Positions 1 to 8,034 of a stretch of DNA of 64,000 nucleotides are shown in pieces. This DNA is from DATAES01 sp963721305. Its GTDB lineage: Bacteria; Actinomycetota; Acidimicrobiia; Acidimicrobiales; JACDCH01. How positions within the stretch are numbered: position 1 is the first letter of the stretch; each line of letters opens with the position of its first letter. The stretch is taken from positions 682,001 through 746,000 of the forward strand of contig CAVRIR010000003.1 in NCBI GenBank assembly GCA_963721305.1, written 5' to 3'. The position numbers and the translations under genes are program-made. The notes below the pieces were generated by a model. It was not told the origin of the DNA. It ran no database searches and saw nothing but the letters and a program-made list of their open reading frames with translations.

Positions 1-2
1 TC

Positions 3-53
3 GCGCTGGCTCGCCTGGCCACGGCCTTCGAGCGCGCGCCGGCCGGCGCCTGA
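3..53 (+). CDS. 3' end of an unidentified gene (partial)
   Basis: Only the last 16 codons are inside the window, ending in TGA at 51-53. The residues are rich in Ala, Leu and Arg (ALARLATAFERAPAGA), like the C-terminal helix of many actinobacterial proteins. There is too little to name a family. A small reading frame at 58-126 follows and overlaps the next ATG, so this end may have been translationally coupled to the patatin start at 123. Confidence 0.35.
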   Translation, partial: ALARLATAFERAPAGA

Positions 54-122
54 CGGCATGCGGCTCTCGATGACCCGCACCCGCGGCGTGTTGCCCCTGC
101 ACTTCCTTGGGGCGGTGAACGC

Positions 123-176
123 ATGACCACCGCATTCGTGCTCTCAGGCGGCGGCAGCCTCGGCGCCGTGCAGGTC
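123..176 (+). pseudogene. Patatin-like phospholipase, N-terminal remnant
   Basis: The first 18 codons read as the start of a bacterial patatin/RssA-type phospholipase: a short beta strand followed by the glycine-rich oxyanion-hole loop GGGSLGAVQV. In that family the loop continues into a helix and the GTSVG nucleophile elbow. Here the similarity stops after Val18 and the frame runs into unrelated residues and then the oxidoreductase. The ATG overlaps the stop of the small frame at 58-126. The rest of the phospholipase is absent from the window, so this is a 5' remnant left by a deletion, or an assembly join. Confidence 0.6.
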
Positions 177-236
177 GTCCACGTCGACCACAGCGTGCAC
201 CAGCGACGGTGCCGCGTGAGCGCTGTCGGGTCGACC

Positions 237-1457
237 GTGAAGACAACTCGCACGATCGTCGTCGTGGGCGCGAGCTTGGCCGGCGCGAAAGCGGCGGAGG
301 GTGCGCGCGACGCAGGCTTCGACGGCCGCATCGTGCTGATCGGTGACGAACCGTGTGTTCCCTATGAGCGCCCTCCGCTGTCCAAGGCCGTCTTGCGCGG
401 TGATGCGCAACCCTCCTCGACGCGCGTGCACGAGGTCGGGTTCTACGAGACGAACCAGATCGAGCTCGTCACCGGCACGGTTGTCTCGCTCGACACCGCT
501 CGCCGCGAGGTTGCGCTCGATGACGGCACCGTCGTTGCCTTCGACGCGGCGGTACTCGCCACTGGGGCTGCGCCGCGACAGCTGTCGGTGCCAGGCGGTC
601 GTCTTGCCGGTGTCCACACACTGCGGACAGTCGCCGATGCGGCCGTACTGCGCGAAGCCATTCGCGCAGCGGCGCGGGTCGCCATCGTCGGCGCCGGATG
701 GATCGGTTCGGAGGTCGCCGCGTCCGCTAGCCAGATGGGCGCCGACGTCGTCCTGATCGACCCCGCGCCGACGCCCCTCCATCGTCTCCTGGGCGACCGG
801 CTGGGCGCCGTCTTCAGTGCCCTGCATGGCGAGCACGCTGTAACGCTCCGCTTGGGCCAACGCGTCACCCAAATCCAGGGCCGTGAACGGGCCGAGGGAG
901 TCGTCCTCGCGGACGGCACCTTCGAGCCTGCCGACCTCGTCATCGCCGGCATCGGCGTGACCCCTCGGACCGAGCTCGCCACCGCGGCCGGTCTACGAGT
1001 CGACAACGGCATCGTCGTCGACGAGCACCTGCGTACCAGCGCGGCGAATCTCTTCGCCGCGGGGGATGTGGCCAACGCGTGGCATCCCGACCTCGGCATG
1101 CAGCTGCGGGTCGAGCACTGGGCCAACGCCCTTCACCAGGGAACGACCGCTGGTCGCAACGCCGCCGGCCGAAACGAGACGTACGACCGGTTGCCGTACT
1201 TCTTCTCGGATCAATACGACCTCGGTCTCGAGTACGTCGGCCATCATCGGCCCGGCGACGCCGTCGTCGTGCGGGGCGACCTTGACGCCCGTCAGTTCAT
1301 TGCGTTCTGGCAGCGCGACGGTGTCGTCACTGCGGCCATGAGCGTCAACGTGTGGGACGTCGTCGACGACCTGCGGACACTCGTGGCCGAGCGGGGCGCG
1401 GTCGAAGCCGTCCAGCTGGCGAACGACGAACCACTCGAGTTGCGTAGCCGGAGTTGA
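237..1457 (+). CDS. FAD-dependent NAD(P) oxidoreductase, ferredoxin reductase type
   Basis: About 406 residues, resembling the reductases (rhodocoxin, terpredoxin, putidaredoxin type) that pass electrons from NAD(P)H to a ferredoxin serving a cytochrome P450 or dioxygenase. The N-terminal FAD Rossmann motif is VVVGASLAGAKAA, followed by the family signature VPYERPPLSK. A second dinucleotide motif, IVGAGWIGSE, binds NAD(P)H, and FAAGDVA near residue 290 contacts the flavin. A C-terminal reductase domain completes the family. I chose the GTG at 237 because it places the Rossmann strand at the usual distance from the start. The frame stays open to ATG 123, which would add a patatin-like leader. 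No ferredoxin or P450 gene lies beside it. Confidence 0.85.
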   Translation: MKTTRTIVVVGASLAGAKAAEGARDAGFDGRIVLIGDEPCVPYERPPLSKAVLRGDAQPSSTRVHEVGFYETNQIELVTGTVVSLDTARREVALDDGTVVAFDAAVLATGAAPRQLSVPGGRLAGVHTLRTVADAAVLREAIRAAARVAIVGAGWIGSEVAASASQMGADVVLIDPAPTPLHRLLGDRLGAVFSALHGEHAVTLRLGQRVTQIQGRERAEGVVLADGTFEPADLVIAGIGVTPRTELATAAGLRVDNGIVVDEHLRTSAANLFAAGDVANAWHPDLGMQLRVEHWANALHQGTTAGRNAAGRNETYDRLPYFFSDQYDLGLEYVGHHRPGDAVVVRGDLDARQFIAFWQRDGVVTAAMSVNVWDVVDDLRTLVAERGAVEAVQLANDEPLELRSRS

Positions 1458-1492
1458 CCGTGCTCGAGCAGTCTCGTGGGGGAGGTCCGTTC

Positions 1493-1498
1493 TAGGGT
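1493..1498 (+). promoter_or_regulatory. -10 element TAGGGT, leaderless start of the SDR gene
   Basis: TAGGGT ends 6 nt before the ATG at 1505, so transcription would begin at or next to the start codon. No Shine-Dalgarno sequence is present. Confidence 0.55.
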
Positions 1499-1504
1499 TG
1501 CCCG

Positions 1505-2176
1505 ATGGCCGAGCCGAAAGCGATCGCGATCGTTGGTGCGGGCCCAGGGCTCGGCTCGGCACTTGCACGACGGTTCGCAAAGGCGCGCTGGTCGGTCGCT
1601 CTCGTGTCCTTGCGCCAGGACGTGCTCGACGCTGGCCTGGCCGAGCTCGAGGAATTCGGGGTGAACGCGTGTGGCGCCCAAGCCGACGTTGCTGACCGCC
1701 CTGGCGTGGAGCGCGCCTTCGGCTCGATTGTCGATGCTGTCGGCGTGCCCGATGTCGTTGTTTACAACGCATCGATCTACCAGGCTGAGGCGGTCCTCGA
1801 GCTGTCGCACGAGTCGCTCCAGCTTGCGCTCGACATCCACGTCGTCGGCGCACTCAACACAGCCCAGTGCGCGATCGCGGCGATGCACCGAGCCGACGAC
1901 GGGGTGATCGTGTTCACCGTCAACAGCCTGGCAAGGTCCCCGGAAGCGATGTCGGCCGCGCTGAGCATCGGGAAGGGAGCGCAACTGAACCTCGCGCTGA
2001 GCCTCGAGCGCGAGCTCGAGGGCACACCCATTCGCGTCGGCGTCGTAACAGTGTGCGGTCCGATCAAGGCGGGCACGGGTTACGACCCCGATCGACTGGC
2101 AGATGTTTACTGGGAGCTGGCCACCCAGGAGCCGTCCCGGTTCGAGCGGGACCGCCTCGTCCAGGCGCCCGACTGA
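1505..2176 (+). CDS. Short-chain dehydrogenase/reductase family protein, atypical active site
   Basis: A 223-residue Rossmann protein of the classical SDR size. The cofactor motif GAGPGLG lies at residues 10-16, a DV pair follows strand 4, and VYNAS replaces the usual NNAG. Strand 5 carries the expected Ser (TVNSLA). The catalytic YxxxK motif reads LSIGK, so Lys is kept but Tyr is replaced by Leu. This may make it a poor or non-canonical reductase. The ATG at 1505 fits the Rossmann start and a TAGGGT -10 hexamer. It stands alone, 47 bp after the oxidoreductase, and the substrate cannot be inferred. Confidence 0.75.
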   Translation: MAEPKAIAIVGAGPGLGSALARRFAKARWSVALVSLRQDVLDAGLAELEEFGVNACGAQADVADRPGVERAFGSIVDAVGVPDVVVYNASIYQAEAVLELSHESLQLALDIHVVGALNTAQCAIAAMHRADDGVIVFTVNSLARSPEAMSAALSIGKGAQLNLALSLERELEGTPIRVGVVTVCGPIKAGTGYDPDRLADVYWELATQEPSRFERDRLVQAPD

Positions 2177-2407
2177 TCCCAGAGGGTCGCCTTCTCGGTC
2201 GCGACGGACAGGCGTTCCTGGTAGTGACAAGCGTCGGCGATGCTCGCCGGAGGGCGAGTGCCGGCGGCTATGGTCGCTCCGATGGGCCTGTGGAACGGGA
2301 TGGCGCCGCGACGCGAGCGTGTGTGCGCGACCCGAGCGCGAGTTGGTTACGCGCGTCGGCTCACAGGCGCGTATTCATCCGTATCGTCAGCGTCGGCCCG
2401 GCCATAG

Positions 2408-2520
2408 CACCCGCGCGGGCACTCGCTGCCGGGAAACCTCCCGGTCGAGCTCACGAGTTTTGTCGGGCGACAACCGGAGCTGCTCGAGATCCGAAGGCTG
2501 CTGGCGGTAGCCCACACGGT
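2408..2520 (+). pseudogene. Remnant of a large ATP-binding transcriptional regulator
   Basis: Read in the frame of position 2426, this stretch encodes NLPVELTSFVGR followed by a helix ending in RRLLAVAHTVT. In LuxR- and AfsR-type regulators with an NB-ARC ATPase, LPxxLTSFVGR..EL..v..LL....LvTLtG immediately precedes the Walker A loop. Here the match stops just before that loop, and no start codon or HTH domain remains. It is a fragment of about 35 codons. Confidence 0.5.
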
Positions 2521-2676
2521 CACGTGTCCATCGGTGCCGGCGCGACCGCGCTGTTCCACGACCTGCACAAGGTGACCGTCGAGGCTCGAGACGCCGACGA
2601 CCCCGAGGCGTTCGCGGCACTGCTCGAGGTCGTTGCCCGGCACGGGGTCGAAGTGGTCGTGCCGGAGCTGGTCTGA
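2521..2676 (+). pseudogene. C-terminal fragment of an unidentified protein
   Basis: The last 50 or so codons before the TGA at 2674-2676 read as plausible protein (HVSIGAGATALF, then a helix with FAALLEVVARHGVEVVVPEL). The final helix plus HG(I/V)E(V/L)V.P.L resembles the tail of some actinobacterial cupin-like proteins, but I cannot confirm the family. It is in a different frame from the regulator fragment immediately upstream and has no start of its own. Confidence 0.3.
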
Positions 2677-2750
2677 CCGAGCCGCAACACGCGCGAAGCC
2701 AGAGGATGCCCGCTTCGCACGCGACGACGCCGTCCCACACTGGGTCGCCG

Positions 2751-3386
2751 TCACCCGGTCACCGCGCCCGGCTCGGCACGGCGCGCGGGTGCAGGCCACA
2801 CCACTCGAACGGCGTTGGCGACGGTCCATCCCAACACCAGCCCGCCGATGACGTCGACGGGAAAGTGGGCGCCGACATACACGCGGGCGAAGGCCACGAC
2901 GCCCGCCGCCACCCACACCAGTCGGCTCCATGGGCGAGACAGGAACGGGCTGGCCGCGCCGGCCAGAGCCGCGGCAACGGCGGCGTGACCCGAGGGATAG
3001 CCGAACCCAGTGGCCGTCTCGGCCCGCACCACCACATCGGCAATGAACGCGGGCGGTCGGCCGCGACCCACGACGTTCTTGACGGCGAGCGCAATCTCGT
3101 ACGCCGCCAGCCCAGCAATCGCCAGGTGACCCGCCAGTCGCCACCGGCGCACGAGCGCGGCGACAAGAGCGGCGACCAAAACCGCGACCAACCCACCCGC
3201 TTGCATGACCGGCCACACCAGCGCCAACAACCAGTCGGGAAGATCGTGGACGAACGTGAACACCGCCCGCTCACCCGGCAACAAGCCCACCCACATCACC
3301 ACGAGCGTGAGCACCACGAAACCCGCCGCACCAACCGCGGTGCGAAGCAGGTCGAGACGACGCCCCGAGGCAGACCAGCGACCCAC
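2751..3386 (-). CDS. PAP2-family membrane phosphatase
   Basis: A 211-residue integral membrane protein with five to six hydrophobic segments. All three PAP2 phosphatase signatures are present: KNVVGRGRP near residue 105, YPSGHAA near residue 130 and RVYVGAHFPVDVIGG near residue 167. The two motif His residues and the Asp form the phosphotransfer site. Known members dephosphorylate lipid phosphates such as undecaprenyl pyrophosphate, phosphatidic acid or phosphatidylglycerol phosphate at the outer membrane face. The GTG at 3386 is preceded by GAGGA at a 7-nt spacing. It ends just beyond the decayed region and follows the LLM gene on the same strand. Confidence 0.88.
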   Translation of the reverse strand: MGRWSASGRRLDLLRTAVGAAGFVVLTLVVMWVGLLPGERAVFTFVHDLPDWLLALVWPVMQAGGLVAVLVAALVAALVRRWRLAGHLAIAGLAAYEIALAVKNVVGRGRPPAFIADVVVRAETATGFGYPSGHAAVAAALAGAASPFLSRPWSRLVWVAAGVVAFARVYVGAHFPVDVIGGLVLGWTVANAVRVVWPAPARRAEPGAVTG

Positions 3387-3413
3387 ACCGACATCCTCGC
3401 CCGTTACCGCGAG

Positions 3414-4373
3414 TCAACTGCCTTTGAGGCGCTCGACGAGAGGGGCCGCCGACTCGGCCGAGTCGGCGTTGAACACGTAATAGGAGATGCCCCAACGTTC
3501 GCGGCGAGCCTGGATCGTCGCGGCCATCTCGTCGATCGTCCCGAGCAGCACGTACGGACTTTCGAGGACGCGCGCTGGCGTTGCGACCTCACCGTCGGCC
3601 GGAGGCAGCCCCGCCGCGATCCCCTCGGCCATCCCCGTCCGGTCGTCGGTCTCGATGATGAACGGAACGACGATGGAGAGTTCGATTGCGTCGAAGCGTG
3701 ACCCGGCGGCTTCGCGGATCCAGGAGATCTTGCGATCGGTGGCCTCGTCGGTGGCGTCACCGATGTTCGTGTCGGCCCACGCTTCGTTGCCGAGGTTCTT
3801 CGGGTTCAGACCGATGATGTCGGCCTCCCGCGCTGCGAATGTGAGTAGGCGCTTGCCACCTGCGCCGATCATGATCGGCGTGTGCGGGCGCTGCACGGGC
3901 TTGGGGAGGGCGTCGTGACCCGTGATCGTGTAGTGCTCGCCCTTGAAGTCGACGGGGCCGTCGCCGTGAAGCGCCTTGATGATGTGCACTGCTTCGATCA
4001 TGCGGTCGACTCGTACGCCGGGCCGGTCGTAGGGCATGCCGGCCTGCTCGTAGTCCGAGCCCATCCAACCGGCACCGATACCCAGTTCGACGCGCCCGCC
4101 GGACAGGACGTCGAGTGTTGCCATCTCCTTGGCGAGCACGAGCGGGTGGCGGTAGTCGTTGTCGAAGACGAGGCACCCGACGCGCAATGTCGAGGTCGCG
4201 CACACGGCGGCAGTCATTGCCACGATCGGCGCGAGCTGGTCGTCGAAGTGGTCGCGCACGAAGAGACTCGAGAAGCCAAGCGCTTCGTAGCGGCGTGCCG
4301 CCGTCGCCCACGCCGCACCGTCTGCCGCGTCGGAGGTGTGAACGCCAAAGCGGAACGGTCGCTGCTCGGTCAC
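3414..4373 (-). CDS. LLM-class F420-dependent oxidoreductase
   Basis: A 319-residue luciferase-like TIM barrel. The sequence FRFGVHTSDAADG at the start, the conserved LxVGCLVFDNDYRHP strand, DVLSGGRVELGIGAGW and the long R..R..E....ik alpha segment match the actinobacterial subfamily annotated as F420-dependent (TIGR03621, MSMEG_2516-like). The substrate is unknown. The GTG at 4373 is chosen because FRFGV follows directly and because a TAAGGT hexamer sits 7 nt upstream. Longer in-frame starts reach 4517 but would overlap the divergent hemolysin III gene. Confidence 0.85.
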   Translation of the reverse strand: MTEQRPFRFGVHTSDAADGAAWATAARRYEALGFSSLFVRDHFDDQLAPIVAMTAAVCATSTLRVGCLVFDNDYRHPLVLAKEMATLDVLSGGRVELGIGAGWMGSDYEQAGMPYDRPGVRVDRMIEAVHIIKALHGDGPVDFKGEHYTITGHDALPKPVQRPHTPIMIGAGGKRLLTFAAREADIIGLNPKNLGNEAWADTNIGDATDEATDRKISWIREAAGSRFDAIELSIVVPFIIETDDRTGMAEGIAAGLPPADGEVATPARVLESPYVLLGTIDEMAATIQARRERWGISYYVFNADSAESAAPLVERLKGS

Positions 4374-4380
4374 AGCCGTG

Positions 4381-4386
4381 ACCTTA
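4381..4386 (-). promoter_or_regulatory. -10 element TAAGGT of the LLM gene
   Basis: On the minus strand TAAGGT ends 7 nt before the GTG at 4373, a leaderless arrangement. It lies in the 61-bp divergent region shared with the hemolysin III gene. Confidence 0.5.
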
Positions 4387-4422
4387 CTTACGCCGTGTGG
4401 CGACATTCCCCGGGAGACGTCG

Positions 4423-4428
4423 TACTCT
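4423..4428 (+). promoter_or_regulatory. -10 element TACTCT of the hemolysin III gene
   Basis: TACTCT ends 6 nt before the GTG at 4435. There is no ribosome-binding site, so the mRNA is probably leaderless. Confidence 0.5.
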
Positions 4429-4434
4429 CGGATC

Positions 4435-5085
4435 GTGAGCATCGACGCCAAGCCATTGCTGCGCGGCTGGCTGCATCTCGCGTGCTTCTTCGTCGCCGTG
4501 CCCATCACTGTCGCCATCGTCTTCTCGGCGACGTCGGCGACGGCTCGAATTGCCGCCGTGATCTATGGTCTCGGCGTCGTTGCCCTGTTCGGTGTCAGTG
4601 GGTCCTACCACCGTGTCCGGTGGTCGCCGGTCTGGCGCTCACGCATGCAGCGCCTGGACCACACGACGATCTTCGTGACGATCGCCGTCAGCTATACGCC
4701 GATCTGCCTGCTCGTCCTCGAGGGTTGGCTCTCGGTTGTGATGCTCGTCGTCGCCTGGACGGGCGCCGCGGTCGGCGGCATCCTGGCCTGGACCCGCAGC
4801 CATCGCGTCAACGGTGTCCGATTCGCGCTGTACATCGTCCTCGGCTGGGCCGCCGTTGCCGCTCTCCCGCAGCTCGTCGGCAATCTGACCGGTGCCCAAT
4901 TCGCGCTGATCGCGATCGGCGGCGTCTTCTTCACCGTCGGCGCCATCTTCCTCGCGAGCCACTGGCCTGACCCGTTTCCCCGGGTGTTCGGCTACCACGA
5001 GATCTGGCACGTGCTGGTCGTCGCGGCCGTCGCGTGCCAGATGGTGGCCATCGCCTCGGTGATCCGCGGCACCGGCGCCACCTGA
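4435..5085 (+). CDS. Hemolysin III / AdipoR-like (PAQR) membrane protein
   Basis: About 216 residues with seven predicted membrane helices. The family histidines are visible in SGSYHR after helix 2, RLDHTTIF at the start of helix 3 and YHEIWH before the last helix. In PAQR proteins these coordinate zinc in a putative lipid hydrolase site. Bacterial members (YqfA, hemolysin III) are linked to membrane lipid homeostasis, but the reaction is not settled. The GTG at 4435 is preferred over the in-frame ATG at 4378 because of the leaderless -10 box. It is divergent from the LLM gene and convergent with the hydrolase pair. Confidence 0.85.
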   Translation: MSIDAKPLLRGWLHLACFFVAVPITVAIVFSATSATARIAAVIYGLGVVALFGVSGSYHRVRWSPVWRSRMQRLDHTTIFVTIAVSYTPICLLVLEGWLSVVMLVVAWTGAAVGGILAWTRSHRVNGVRFALYIVLGWAAVAALPQLVGNLTGAQFALIAIGGVFFTVGAIFLASHWPDPFPRVFGYHEIWHVLVVAAVACQMVAIASVIRGTGAT

Positions 5086-5105
5086 CGCCTGCACTCGCGA
5101 GCGAT

Positions 5106-5744
5106 TCAGCGCCAGCTGCGAATCGCCTCGACGACCGTGGTGGGATCGGACGTGTCGAGCTCGACCAGCGTGGCGGGTCCGCCGAACCAGGCCACCCGTT
5201 CGACTCGTTCTTCTGGTGGCGTCATCGAGCTCGGCGTCTCGATTGCGAGGACAGGCTGATCGACCGCCGCCCAGAACCGCCGCGCGAACTTCGCGCTCGA
5301 CATCACCCCGTAGCCATGGGTCGCGCGCGGGTCGAGCCCGGACGCGGGCGGGGGACCCGTGGCCGCGCGGTCCGACGCGATCCCTCGGACCATCGCGTGG
5401 AACGCGTCGATCTCTTCGGTAGGGCTTCGCCACCTTCCCCAGAGCCCGTCGACGACCACGACGCCGTCGCAACCCCCACCGGCTGCATGGACGAGAGCCC
5501 CGTGCGCGTTCTGTCCGACTCCGACCAGCGTCGAGCCGCCGTTGTTCTTGTCGCCTGACGCGGCAGCCCCGAGCGCCCAACGCGCGATCGCCACCGTACT
5601 CATGGGGTCGTAGTGGCCCGTTCGAACTGCGGGCGTCGAGCCGTGACCCGGAAGGTCGGGGATGATCCAGTCGGTTGGCGCGGCGGCTCGCCACCTGTCA
5701 CCAGCGTGGGGATCGCCCAGGTCGTGGAGGAGCACGACGGTCAC
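5106..5744 (-). CDS. Alpha/beta-hydrolase fold protein, apparently without nucleophile Ser
   Basis: A 212-residue protein with the fold's usual opening: a VVLLHDLG strand and oxyanion loop, then DLPGHGST at residues 30-37. The nucleophile elbow, normally GxSxG, reads LVGVGQNAHG, so the serine is missing. A late Asp is recognisable but no clear catalytic His follows. It may be a degenerate or non-catalytic member, possibly a partner of the neighbour. Its ATG overlaps the stop of the upstream hydrolase gene (5741-5744), so the two are co-transcribed and probably translationally coupled. Confidence 0.6.
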   Translation of the reverse strand: MTVVLLHDLGDPHAGDRWRAAAPTDWIIPDLPGHGSTPAVRTGHYDPMSTVAIARWALGAAASGDKNNGGSTLVGVGQNAHGALVHAAGGGCDGVVVVDGLWGRWRSPTEEIDAFHAMVRGIASDRAATGPPPASGLDPRATHGYGVMSSAKFARRFWAAVDQPVLAIETPSSMTPPEERVERVAWFGGPATLVELDTSDPTTVVEAIRSWR

Positions 5745-6682
5745 GGTCCGACCTCTTCGACGAACGCGCGGATGGCGCTCGTTGTCGCCTCTGGATCCTC
5801 CAGGTGCACGTAGTGGCCGGTGCCCGGCATCCGTATGTGACGCGCCCGCAACCAGCCGACGCGCTCGGTCTCTTGCTCAGGCGTGAGGTCGCGCCACATG
5901 TCGTGCTCGGTGCCGGTGATCGCCAGCACGCGGCAGCGGACACGGTGATGCTCCTCGGCGAGGAGATCAGCATTGAACTCGCTGGGGACGCCGAGGCCGA
6001 ACATGGGATCGGCTTTCCAGACCCAGCCACCGTCGGGCCCGCGCCGGCTGCCGTGTCGCGCGAGGTGGAGCGCCCAGTGCGGTGGCAGTCGCAGGTTCTG
6101 CTTCGCGCGGTAGGCGGCCATGTCTTCCACGGACGGCCACTCCCGCCGGTGGCGTTCGAAGAGGATCCGATCGGTGCGTGTTTCGTTTGCTTGAATCGAT
6201 GCGCGGACGTCTTCAGGCATGGTGAACGCAATCGGGGGCGGCCCGAGCCCGTCGATCACGACGAGCCACCGCACGAGCTCGGGGAAGGCGCCAGCGAGAC
6301 CTATGGCCTGTCCGCCACCGAACGAATGGGCGATGACGCCTACCGGACCTGCGATGACGTCGCGAACGAGCAGCGCGAGGTCGATGTGCAGCAGCGCCCA
6401 CGCGTAGCCGGTGTCGAGCGGACCGCTGTCTCCGTGACCGCGGAAGTCGAGGGCGATCGCGTGATACCCGAGCGAAGCGATGCGAGGCGCGAGGTCGTCG
6501 AACATGCGGCCGTGGTCGTACGCGCCGTGGAGGAGCAGCACCGGTAGCGCTCCGGGATCACCCCAGCACCAGAGGCGCAACGTCGTGCGATTGAGCGCGA
6601 CGAGCTCGGCCCGATCGGGCTCGCGGAAGACCAACGCGGTCTCGTGAGCGTCGTCGGGCAGCGTGGGTTGCGTTTGGGCCAT
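5741..6682 (-). CDS. Alpha/beta hydrolase
   Basis: About 313 residues with a canonical alpha/beta-hydrolase layout: the strand and oxyanion loop VLLLHGAYDHG near residue 50, DFRGHGDS near 80, the nucleophile elbow AHSFGG near 120, an acid segment around the TGTEHDMW strand, and the catalytic His in GTGHYVHLEDPE near the C-terminus. The cap region between strands 6 and 7 is rich in Trp and Arg. The substrate is unknown; epoxide hydrolases, esterases and haloperoxidase-like enzymes share this pattern. The ATG at 6682 is chosen because the MAQTQP leader precedes the first strand by a normal distance. Longer frames upstream are antisense to the HNH gene. Confidence 0.85.
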   Translation of the reverse strand: MAQTQPTLPDDAHETALVFREPDRAELVALNRTTLRLWCWGDPGALPVLLLHGAYDHGRMFDDLAPRIASLGYHAIALDFRGHGDSGPLDTGYAWALLHIDLALLVRDVIAGPVGVIAHSFGGGQAIGLAGAFPELVRWLVVIDGLGPPPIAFTMPEDVRASIQANETRTDRILFERHRREWPSVEDMAAYRAKQNLRLPPHWALHLARHGSRRGPDGGWVWKADPMFGLGVPSEFNADLLAEEHHRVRCRVLAITGTEHDMWRDLTPEQETERVGWLRARHIRMPGTGHYVHLEDPEATTSAIRAFVEEVGP

Positions 6683-6793
6683 GGTCTCTCTGCAGATCCT
6701 CGGTGAGAGCGTGGCAGCGTATTGCCCGTCGGGGACAGCGAGTTCACCGACCCGAGGTGCCTCACTGTCACACCCCCTGGGGAGAATGGGTTC

Positions 6794-8011
6794 ATGGGTG
6801 TGGCGGACGGGGGATCCGAGCAAATGGAGCGCCGGGTCAGCGAGTTGATGGGTGTCGTCAACGCGACGACGGCCGCGCTCGTTGTCCTGATCGCTGAGGT
6901 GCTCGAGGCGGGCGCGTGGGCAGTGAGCGGCATCCGTTCGGCTGAGCACTGGGTGTCGTGGCAATGCGGTGTGTCGCCGCGGCGAGCACGTGACTTGGTG
7001 GCGATGGCACGCCGCCGGGCCGAGCTGCCGGCGGTGTTCGAATTGTTCGAGGCCGGCCTGGTGTCGGAAGACGCGGTGACCGCGGTGGTGCGCCGCGCTC
7101 CTGTCGAGCGCGACTTCGAGGTTGCGGAGATGCTGCCGCTGCTCATGCACACGCAGTTGTCCCGCTGGTTGTCGGCCATGCCCCCGCCGCGGCACGACCC
7201 GGCTACGCCCGATGAGTCGGGTGCGTCCGGGGTGCGCGACTACGTGATCTTCGGCGCGGTGGGCGATCGGTGGCGGATGCGGGTCGAGCTGCCGCTGGAC
7301 GAAGGGTTGGTGGTCGAGAAGGCGTTGGTGGCGGCTCGGTCGCAGGTGTTCCATGAGCGCCATCCCGACGAACCCGAGGTCGGCATCGATCTCGGACGGT
7401 CGACGGTGGACTGGACCGACGGGCTGGCGCGCGTGGCCGAGCTCGCGTTGCAAGCGGTCGATGGCGGCGATCGCCGTCCGGCCGACCGCTTCCAAGTCCT
7501 GTTCCACGTCGACGCCTCGACCGGTGCGGCGCGGTGGCACATGGGCGACGCGCTGCCCGACAGCGTGCGCCGTTATCTGTCGTGCGACGCGGACGTGCGG
7601 GCGATGGTCGAGCACGATCGCGTGGTCGTGGCGATGTCCAGCCGCATGCGGACGGTCGACGATCGTCTGCGCGCGTTCGTGGAGCATCGCGACGGCGGTT
7701 GCGTGGTGCCTGGCTGCAACCAGAAGCGCTGGCTGCACATCCACCACATCGAGTTCTGGGAGGACGGTGGACGCACGGAGTCCTGCAATCTGTGCGCGCT
7801 GTGTCCGCGTCACCACCGGATGCTTCATGCCGGCCTGCTGACGATCGAAGGCGATCCGGATACGCCGTTCGCCCTGGTGTGCCGGGATGTGACGGGGCGG
7901 GAGTTACGGCCGGTGCCGCCGATGCCGCCCGATCATCCGCCTGATCCACCGCCCGAGCCGTTCCGGCACCCGGCCGGTGACCGGATCGCATGGCGCTACA
8001 TGTACGCCTGA
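6794..8011 (+). CDS. HNH endonuclease-like protein of the DUF222 / 13E12 repeat family
   Basis: About 405 residues. The N-terminal two thirds are a helical DUF222-like region (GVSPRRARDLVAMARR, then a long helix with LVSEDAVTAV). The C-terminal HNH nuclease domain at about residues 300-350 keeps CVVPGC, HIHHIEFW, NLCALC and RHHRMLH, giving the beta-beta-alpha metal site and two zinc-binding CxxC pairs. A proline-rich tail follows (PPMPPDHPPDPPPEP). These proteins are abundant in Actinomycetota and often multi-copy. Their role is not established, although mobile-element homing is often suspected. The start at 6794 is preceded by GAGAAT six bases away. Confidence 0.88.
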   Translation: MGVADGGSEQMERRVSELMGVVNATTAALVVLIAEVLEAGAWAVSGIRSAEHWVSWQCGVSPRRARDLVAMARRRAELPAVFELFEAGLVSEDAVTAVVRRAPVERDFEVAEMLPLLMHTQLSRWLSAMPPPRHDPATPDESGASGVRDYVIFGAVGDRWRMRVELPLDEGLVVEKALVAARSQVFHERHPDEPEVGIDLGRSTVDWTDGLARVAELALQAVDGGDRRPADRFQVLFHVDASTGAARWHMGDALPDSVRRYLSCDADVRAMVEHDRVVVAMSSRMRTVDDRLRAFVEHRDGGCVVPGCNQKRWLHIHHIEFWEDGGRTESCNLCALCPRHHRMLHAGLLTIEGDPDTPFALVCRDVTGRELRPVPPMPPDHPPDPPPEPFRHPAGDRIAWRYMYA

Positions 8012-8034
8012 TCGACGCAACGCTGGTTGAGTAT

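Larger units (their letters stand above)
2177..2750. other. 574-bp gap holding broken gene fragments
   Basis: No intact gene fits this interval. A short frame at 2282-2407 (starting MGLWNGM) ends at a TAG. It is followed in the same frame by a regulator-like fragment and then, in another frame, by a C-terminal-looking fragment ending at 2676. The pattern is that of decayed or deleted genes between the SDR and PAP2 genes. Confidence 0.5.

Noticed and set aside
58..126. A 22-codon frame before the patatin start as a real gene
   Set aside because: It has no recognisable features. It may be a coupling leader, but nothing supports a product.
5741..7828. A 695-codon minus-strand frame covering a hydrolase and the HNH gene
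   Set aside because: Only the last 313 codons look like protein. The upstream part is antisense to a well-supported HNH protein and has no domain.
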